Made by a program: the position numbers and the translations under genes. The notes under the pieces were generated by a model. That model was not told the DNA's origin. It saw only the letters and a program-made list of their open reading frames with translations, and searched no databases. From Salinispora oceanensis (lineage in GTDB: Bacteria; Actinomycetota; Actinomycetes; Mycobacteriales; Micromonosporaceae), in assembly GCF_000383575.1 (NCBI RefSeq), contig NZ_KB911579.1, forward strand, positions 3,550,394-3,614,393: a stretch of 64,000 nucleotides of DNA, read 5' to 3'. Below are positions 58,379 through 64,000 of the stretch, piece after piece. How positions within the stretch are numbered: position 1 is the first letter of the stretch; each line of letters starts with the position of its first letter.

Positions 58379-59377
58379 CTAGCAGGCGTACGCCTCCAGG
58401 CGCTGTGCCCGCTCCGGGGCGCGTAGCTTGTGCAGCGTCCCCTTCTCGATCTGGCGGATCCGCTCCCGGGAGAGGCCGAATTCCCGACCGACCTCGTCCA
58501 GGGTGCGCTGCCGACCGTCGTCCAATCCGAACCGGAGCCGGATCACCGCCTGCTCCCGCTGGGACAGGGTGGCGAGCACACCCCGCATTTCCTGGCGCAA
58601 CTCGCCGCAGCTGGCGGTGTCGTCGGCCCCGGCCGTCGAGTCTGCCGCGGCGACGAAATCAACGAGTGGGCTCTCGCCGTCCTCGCCGACGGTCTGGTCC
58701 AGGCTCACCGGCTCCCGGTCGTAGGAGATCAGCTCGATCACCTGGATCTCCGGGATGTCCAACGCCCGCGCCACCTCCATGATCGTGGGTTCGCGGCCCA
58801 ACGCGACCGACAGGTCGCGCCGGGTCCGCACCATCCGGTTGACCTGCTCGACCATGTGTACCGGGATGCGAATGGTGCGGGCCTGGTCAGCCATGGCGCG
58901 GGTGATGGCCTGGCGGATCCACCAGGTGGCGTAGGTGGAGAACTTGTAGCCCTTGGTGTAGTCGAACTTCTCGACGGCGCGGATCAGGCCGAGGTTGCCT
59001 TCCTGGATCAGGTCGAGGAAGGCCATCCCGCGGCCGGTGTAGCGCTTGGCGATGCTGACGACCAGGCGGAGGTTCGCCTCCAGCAGATGGTCCTTCGCCG
59101 CGCGCCCCTCGGCGGCGACGAGCTCCAGGTCAGCACGGAGTGCGATGGAGACCGGCGTGCAGGTCGCCAACTTGGTCGCGGCGAAGAGCCCGGCCTCGAT
59201 CCGGCGGGACAGTTCGACCTCCTGGGCGGCGGTCAGCAGTTTCGTCCGGCCGATACCTTGAAGATAGGCCCGGACCAGATCGGTGGAGACACCGCGCTCG
59301 TCAGTGGCGTCTAGATCGGTGAGGGTGTCGGCGCCGCTGGTGGGGCGTATCCCGTGATCCATCATCTGCAGAGCCAT
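58379..59377 (-). CDS. Sigma-70 family factor, SigB/HrdB-like (primary-type)
   Basis: 332 residues from the ATG at 59377; an in-frame start 7 codons upstream is less likely. Region 1.2 is VRAYLQGIGRTKLLTAAQEVELSRRIEAG. Region 2 is complete (EANLRLVVSIAKRYTGRGMAFLDLIQEGNLGLIRAVEKFDYTKGYKFSTYATWWIRQAI), and regions 3 and 4 follow with QRTLDEVGREFGLSRERIRQIE. Region 1.1 is very short, so this is a group 2 (non-essential or stress) relative of the housekeeping factor. No anti-sigma gene is adjacent. It is convergent with the Pat-like gene. Confidence 0.92.
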   Translation of the reverse strand: MALQMMDHGIRPTSGADTLTDLDATDERGVSTDLVRAYLQGIGRTKLLTAAQEVELSRRIEAGLFAATKLATCTPVSIALRADLELVAAEGRAAKDHLLEANLRLVVSIAKRYTGRGMAFLDLIQEGNLGLIRAVEKFDYTKGYKFSTYATWWIRQAITRAMADQARTIRIPVHMVEQVNRMVRTRRDLSVALGREPTIMEVARALDIPEIQVIELISYDREPVSLDQTVGEDGESPLVDFVAAADSTAGADDTASCGELRQEMRGVLATLSQREQAVIRLRFGLDDGRQRTLDEVGREFGLSRERIRQIEKGTLHKLRAPERAQRLEAYAC

Positions 59378-59511
59378 CTCTCGTCTCCCCGTATCCACGT
59401 CTGTGCCGTGAGCCGGCGCGGTTCCGCCGGTTGACAGTCAGCTTGGTGCGTCGGGCGTGAAACGGGAGTGAGGCGCCATCCCCGGCGGGATCGGATCCGG
59501 AGTGCTCGTGG

Positions 59512-60486
59512 TCACACCCAACCTTCTCGGGCGGCGTACCAACCGAGCTGCATCCGGGACTCGGCTCCGGCGAGGTCCATCAGGTGGCGCAGCCGCCGCT
59601 GCAGGGTGCGCAGCGACAGGCCGAGCTGGCTGGCCACGACCGCGTCGGTGAGCCCGGCCAGGAGCAGGGTAAGGATCTGGCGGTCCAGGTCGGTTGGGCC
59701 GTCGGCCTCCGAGTCCTCGCTCAACGTGCCGGCCGCCGACAGGGTCAGCGGGTGGGCGCATCGCCACACGGCTTCGAACAGCGCGTCCATCGCGGCCAGC
59801 AGTCCCGTGCGATGTAGCAGCACCGCACCGGGCTCGCCATCGGTTGCGGCCGTCAACGGGACCAGCGCCAACGCGGCGTCAGCGATAATCAGCTTGATCG
59901 GTAGTGACTCCGTCACCCGGATCTGCACACCGTCGCGGAGGGACTCCAGGGTCTCCGCGACCACGCCGGGCTCTGCCAGCGCCGGTCGGTCGATCACCAC
60001 CCGGAACCGTACGCCTTGTCGCGCTGCCACCGACTCCACCGTGTTGGCGCCCGGTGGTACCGCGACGAAGGGAGGCGTGACGAAGCTGCGAACCTCGCGC
60101 CGCGCGGCGTGTTGCACCTGGGCGAACCGGTGACGGATGGCGTCAACTCCGGTGATCACCTCAATCAACTCGCCGAGGGAACGTTCCGCGCTCGCCCCGC
60201 GGTACTCCTCGGCGAGCGTGACGAGGGCCAACTCCGCGGCACGCAGCGCGGACTGCTGCTCGCCGATCAGCGCCCCGAGCGCGACCGCGGGCGGTGCCAC
60301 CGAGAACGCCTCCTCCGATGCCTGCTTGGCCAGGCCGCGGTCGGTGAGGCGGGACAACGCCCCCGCCACGCCCGAGACGGGCATCCGCAGGGCGTCGGCG
60401 AGCTCGACCGGTCCGGCCTGCCCCTGCCGGACCAGCAGGCGGTAGATCGCCTCGTCGTCGGGGCTGAATCCCAACACGCCCAGCAT
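59512..60486 (-). CDS. TrmB/LuxR-like transcriptional regulator
   Basis: 324 residues from the ATG at 60486 (GGAGG site). The N-terminal TrmB-like winged helix (1-55; FSPDDEAIYRLLVRQGQAGPVELADALRMPVSGVAGALSRLTDRGL) is followed by an effector region, and the C-terminal LuxR/GerE-type helix-turn-helix (about 265-320; RQILTLLLAGLTDAVVASQLGLSLRTLQRRLRHLMDLAG) ends the protein. This two-headed layout is common in Micromonosporaceae and Streptomyces. It lies 137 nt downstream of the subtilase gene on the same strand, so it may be its regulator. A broken relative lies at 8600-8895. Confidence 0.85.
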   Translation of the reverse strand: MLGVLGFSPDDEAIYRLLVRQGQAGPVELADALRMPVSGVAGALSRLTDRGLAKQASEEAFSVAPPAVALGALIGEQQSALRAAELALVTLAEEYRGASAERSLGELIEVITGVDAIRHRFAQVQHAARREVRSFVTPPFVAVPPGANTVESVAARQGVRFRVVIDRPALAEPGVVAETLESLRDGVQIRVTESLPIKLIIADAALALVPLTAATDGEPGAVLLHRTGLLAAMDALFEAVWRCAHPLTLSAAGTLSEDSEADGPTDLDRQILTLLLAGLTDAVVASQLGLSLRTLQRRLRHLMDLAGAESRMQLGWYAAREGWV

Positions 60487-60623
60487 GAGTGGCTTCCTCC
60501 CTCGGCCCGCTGCGGCATGGTGGGCATGAGCCACCCGGATCCACCTGGAACGGTCGTCCGCGCTGGCCGGAGGCCCCGGCGGGGTCCCCGGACGATACCG
60601 GTCCGGGGGCCCCACCGGCCACC

Positions 60624-63600
60624 TCATCGCAGGCCGTAGGCGCGGATGAGCTCTTGTCGGATGGCGAAGCCGGCGTCGGTTTCGGCGGCGGCGCGGAGTG
60701 AGATGAAGCCGTCGGGTTGCTTCGGTAGCTTCAGTGTTCCGGTGTGGCCGTCGCCCGGGGTGAGGGTGACGGGTTGCCAGGTGGTGCCGTCGTCATAGGA
60801 GACCTCAAGTTCCACCGAGGTGATGGTGCCGGCACCGGTCGTGCCGGGTCGTGGTCCGGCGGTGATGCTGATTTCTTGGTGGCTGCCGGCCTCGGCATCG
60901 CCTCGTAGGTCGGTTTCCAGCTCGTAGTCGAGTTGGAGCAGCGGGATGGGGACCGGGTCGGCTGGGGGAGCCGAGTTGGTGCTGGAGATGAAGTCCCACT
61001 CGGTGTGGGTGCGGGTGGAGAGTCGCCACTCGTCTGCCGGGCGCGACGCGTCCAGCACCAGCCGGTAGGGCAGCGTGCCAGCCGGCACCTTCATCAACCC
61101 CAGGGAAGCGTGCCGGGTGTTCTCGAACAGGAGGTTGTCGCCCTGGTAGAGCTTCAGGTGCGTCGGCACCACGCGGTACGGGTAGTAACCACCGTGCTCA
61201 AGCACGGAGCCCGACGGGCTCCACGTCTGCACCTCGACGCTCATGGTGTCGCCGGCTCGATTGTTCTGCGCACTGCCGTCGGTCCGGCCAAAGGCTGGCC
61301 GGACAGCGGGTGCGAACCAGTCCAGGCTGGTGGTTGACCCCTTCTCGTACGAGTTGCGGTGGGAAGCGTCGGTCCAGAAGCGTTGCTGATGGGTCTCGCG
61401 CCATTCGACTCCCGGGGTGACCCATTCGGTGCGGGTGCCGGGGTACCACTCCGGCTCAGGGCTCCCGTAAGAGACGGCGAAGGTCAGGTCCTTGCGGTAG
61501 CCGTAACCTTCGGTGTCCTTGACGGCGTGGTAGCGGGCGTCGATTCGGGCCAGGTCGTGGTGGCTGGGGTGGTAGGTGAGGGGCTGGTCGGGCACCTGTT
61601 CGTGCCAGACCTGGACCAGGTCGTAGATGGTGTCGGGGTACTGCTCCTGGTTGACCTTCAGCGGGGGTATGCCGTGTTCGGCGAGCTTGATCAGGATGTT
61701 TCCGACGTCGCGGTGGACGCTGGCGACGGGAATGGGTGCCTTAACAGGAATTGGCGATTCGCCGACCCACTCGTAGAGGATTCCCGGGTTGTCGTTGACG
61801 ATCAGGAGGAGTGCGACTCCGGCGGCTACCGCGGCGGCGGCCTGGTCGGCCGGGCTGATGTCGTCGCTGCGTTCGATGACGGCGATTTTGCCTTCCGCGT
61901 CGAGGTCGGTGTAGTCCTCGGGGGTGCCGGTGCCGGCGTAGACGGGGCGGAGCCACTGATCGCCGGTGGTGATGGTGCTGCCGGGTTGGACGACGGCGTC
62001 GATGGGGAGCAGGCCGAGGGCCCGCAGGCTCAGGACCGGCTCACCCTTGCGCCAGCGGGCCCCCAGGTCGAATGAGCTTTCGCTGCCCTTCTCAGTTGGC
62101 AGGACGTACAGGTCGTCGTACCGAGGCGGAACCTCGTAGCCATAGTGGAAGGGTTTGTACTCGGGGTGCTCAAGGGTGAAGCTGAGTTGGCGCTGCCGGT
62201 CTTCCGTGGCGCGCGGTGTCGCGGTGTCGAGCAGCTGGGCCTGGCTCGCGTCCAGTATCACCTCGGTCGGCTTGTCGAGGACGGTCTCGGGGGTGACCAG
62301 CAGGGCGAGGCCCAGCGAATCACTCCGCTCTCCGGCGACGTCAAGCTCGGTGAAAACAGTGTAGAACCCCGGTGGAAGACGTAGCGTTCGCTCGCCGTCC
62401 ACGTCGGTGTATCCAGGGAATGGATAGTCTGTCGTCTTCACATGAACGCGTGCGCTGGTCGGTTCGCCGTTGCGGTCGCGGAGTTTGATGGTGAGGTCGT
62501 AGTGTTCGTCTTCTTTGATGAGGCCGAGGCTGGTGCGGGTGATGGTTTCGCCGGTGGTGGGGTTGGTGCCGATGAGGTAGCCGGTGTGTTCGCCGACGTC
62601 GGCTGCCGTTGGGTCGCCGGTTACCGGGACGTCTATCTGGCCTTCGGCGGGGACGGTGACCGTGGGGATGTCGGGGGTGAATGCCTCGTTACCGGTGGTG
62701 GTCAGGTCGAGGGTGACGGCGGTGGTGCTGGTGTTGGTGAGGGTGACCGACTTGGTGACGGGGGTGTCGGTGGGTTGGTGTGGCCAGTCGAAGTAGCCGA
62801 AGTAGGTGGAGCCGGTGGCTCGTACGGTGGTGTTGACTGCGGCGGCGATGTCGAGTCGGCCGGTGCCGACCTGGTATGCGCTGTAGGTGTCGGCTAGGCC
62901 CTGGGTGCTGCTCATGAGGGCGGTTTTGAGTTGTTGGCCGGTCCAGTTGGGGTGTTGTTGGGCGAGGATGGCGGCGGCTCCGGCGACGTGTGGGGTGGCC
63001 ATGGAGGTGCCGTCGAGGCTTTGGTACATGCCGTCGCCGGTGCTGTGTTGGGAGCGGGCGGCGTTGATGGCGACGCCGGGGGCGGTGAGGTCAGGTTTGA
63101 GTGCGCCGGTGCGGGCTAGTGGTCCGACGCTGGAAAAGCCGGCGAGTTGGTCCTGTTTGTCGATGGCGCCGACGGTGAGGGCACTTTCGGCGGTGCCGGG
63201 GGTGCCGATGAGTCCGCCGTTGTTGTTGCCGGCGGCGATGACGAAGAGGGTGTCGTGTTGTGCGGAGAGGGTGTCCACGGCGAGGGTCAATGGGTCGAGT
63301 CCGTCGGTGCGGGAGGAGTCGCCGAGGCTCAAGTTGATGATGTCGGCGCCGGATTCGGCGGCCCACTGCATGCCGGCGATGACCCAGGAGTCCTGGCCGG
63401 TGCCTTCCTCGCTGAGCACTTTGCCGATGAGGAGGTCGGCTGCGGGGGCGACGCCGGTGTTGTCGCCGTTGGAGGCCGCACCGGTGCCGGCGACGGTGGA
63501 GGCGACGTGGGTGCCGTGCCCACTCAGGTCGGTGGTGTCTTCGTCGGGTACGAAGCTCACCATGTCCTGGATCTGATCGGTTAGGTCGGGGTGGGTGGGG

Positions 63601-64000
63601 TCGATACCGCTGTCGAGGACGGCGACGGTGGCGCCGTCGCCGTCGTAGCCGGCCTCCCACGCTTCGGGGGCGCCGACCTGGGGGACGCTCTCCGCCAGGT
63701 CAGCGTGGACCTGGCCGTCGAGCCAAAGCTTGGCGCCGGTGCTTTCGCGGTTCGCGCCGGAGCTGGCGGTGATGGTGGTCCAGAGGGTGCGGGTGTCTTC
63801 CTTGTTGGTGGTGAGGGCGTGGCCGTTGATGGCGGGTAGGTCGTGGGTGAGGGTGGCGCCGGCCGGTGCGGCGGTGGTGCGGGCTGCTGCTTCCGGGTAG
63901 GTGGCGATTAGCGGTATGTCGGTGGTGTGGGCGTCGTCGTAGCCCATGTCGATGAGGTCGGTGACGTTGAACAGTCGTTGGTCGAGTCGGTCGTCGGCGA
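60624..64000 (-). CDS. Secreted S8 (subtilisin-like) serine protease, 5' end beyond the window
   Basis: The frame is open at the right edge; 1124 residues are visible and the signal peptide and N-terminus lie outside. Numbered from the Met at 63947, the catalytic triad is Asp112 (VAVLDSGID), His144 (SGHGTHVAS) and Ser315 (GTSMATPHVAG), with oxyanion Asn241 in AAGNNNGG. Upstream residues form a propeptide-like region. After the peptidase come beta-rich regions and a PA-like domain (YAGTGTPEDYTDLDAEGKIAVIERSDD). Large actinobacterial subtilases of this build are exported and self-processed. No sortase or anchor signal is seen at the C-terminus (LIRAYGLR). Confidence 0.93.
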   Translation of the reverse strand, partial: ADDRLDQRLFNVTDLIDMGYDDAHTTDIPLIATYPEAAARTTAAPAGATLTHDLPAINGHALTTNKEDTRTLWTTITASSGANRESTGAKLWLDGQVHADLAESVPQVGAPEAWEAGYDGDGATVAVLDSGIDPTHPDLTDQIQDMVSFVPDEDTTDLSGHGTHVASTVAGTGAASNGDNTGVAPAADLLIGKVLSEEGTGQDSWVIAGMQWAAESGADIINLSLGDSSRTDGLDPLTLAVDTLSAQHDTLFVIAAGNNNGGLIGTPGTAESALTVGAIDKQDQLAGFSSVGPLARTGALKPDLTAPGVAINAARSQHSTGDGMYQSLDGTSMATPHVAGAAAILAQQHPNWTGQQLKTALMSSTQGLADTYSAYQVGTGRLDIAAAVNTTVRATGSTYFGYFDWPHQPTDTPVTKSVTLTNTSTTAVTLDLTTTGNEAFTPDIPTVTVPAEGQIDVPVTGDPTAADVGEHTGYLIGTNPTTGETITRTSLGLIKEDEHYDLTIKLRDRNGEPTSARVHVKTTDYPFPGYTDVDGERTLRLPPGFYTVFTELDVAGERSDSLGLALLVTPETVLDKPTEVILDASQAQLLDTATPRATEDRQRQLSFTLEHPEYKPFHYGYEVPPRYDDLYVLPTEKGSESSFDLGARWRKGEPVLSLRALGLLPIDAVVQPGSTITTGDQWLRPVYAGTGTPEDYTDLDAEGKIAVIERSDDISPADQAAAAVAAGVALLLIVNDNPGILYEWVGESPIPVKAPIPVASVHRDVGNILIKLAEHGIPPLKVNQEQYPDTIYDLVQVWHEQVPDQPLTYHPSHHDLARIDARYHAVKDTEGYGYRKDLTFAVSYGSPEPEWYPGTRTEWVTPGVEWRETHQQRFWTDASHRNSYEKGSTTSLDWFAPAVRPAFGRTDGSAQNNRAGDTMSVEVQTWSPSGSVLEHGGYYPYRVVPTHLKLYQGDNLLFENTRHASLGLMKVPAGTLPYRLVLDASRPADEWRLSTRTHTEWDFISSTNSAPPADPVPIPLLQLDYELETDLRGDAEAGSHQEISITAGPRPGTTGAGTITSVELEVSYDDGTTWQPVTLTPGDGHTGTLKLPKQPDGFISLRAAAETDAGFAIRQELIRAYGLR

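Overview
The window is very GC-rich, uses many GTG/TTG starts, and is densely packed with genes in actinobacterial order (DUF3046-recA-recX, miaB ... miaA-dapF, hflX, lexA opposite nrdR-nrdJ, ideR, a SigB-type sigma factor). XRE/DUF397 pairs, an aquaporin-arsenate reductase fusion and class II ribonucleotide reductase suggest a Micromonosporaceae chromosome (Salinispora/Micromonospora-like). This assignment rests on gene content and order only. No rRNA, tRNA, CRISPR array, insertion sequence or prophage was recognised.

Layout. 1-6.5 kb: two CNNM/CBS membrane proteins, a Spo0M-like protein, LysE and MFS exporters, and a secreted glycerophosphodiesterase with a sugar-binding domain. 6.5-10.5 kb is an accessory patch: a small membrane protein pair, an XRE/DUF397 pair, two decayed gene fragments (an FG-GAP repeat protein and a TrmB/LuxR-like regulator), and a secreted beta-helix protein. 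10.5-18.2 kb: a catabolic-type acetolactate synthase, a two-component system divergent from an LmeA-like protein and an MMPL transporter, and an orphan Phd antitoxin. 18.3-24.1 kb: an MFS protein with a Pro-rich repeat, DUF3046, recA, recX and ribonuclease Y. 24.2-27.7 kb: a glutamate-type ABC importer (gluABCD order).

27.7-36.8 kb: an F420-type oxidoreductase, miaB, a DUF349 protein, then extradiol-dioxygenase-like protein, miaA and dapF, followed by an FAD monooxygenase flanked by a decayed piece of dapF. 36.9-43.2 kb: the aquaporin-ArsC fusion (with the P-loop arginine replaced), malic enzyme, hflX, and a secreted propeller protein with a Gly/Ala repeat tail. 43.2-48.1 kb: lexA and nrdR-nrdJ, separated by a regulatory intergenic region. 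48.2-58.3 kb: DUF2332, DUF5522, ideR, a class A beta-lactamase, a serine hydrolase with its LysR regulator, a sulfurtransferase, AcuC and a Pat-like acetyltransferase. 58.4-64 kb: a sigma factor, a TrmB/LuxR-like regulator and a large subtilase that runs off the window.

Systems that work together: RecA, RecX and LexA form an SOS core, with LexA-like boxes seen before recA and lexA. NrdR with NrdJ forms a dNTP-supply unit. AcuC with the GNAT/NDP-forming ligase protein forms a reversible lysine-acetylation pair. A two-component system probably controls itself and the divergent lmeA-mmpL pair through two inverted copies of an 11-bp site. LysR with the serine hydrolase, next to a class A beta-lactamase, forms a cell-wall or beta-lactam response cluster. 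Repeats and gene debris (dapF fragment, 3'-end duplication of the phosphodiesterase gene, 35-bp hairpin repeats before nrdJ, in-frame 30- and 36-bp coding repeats) are the least ordinary content.
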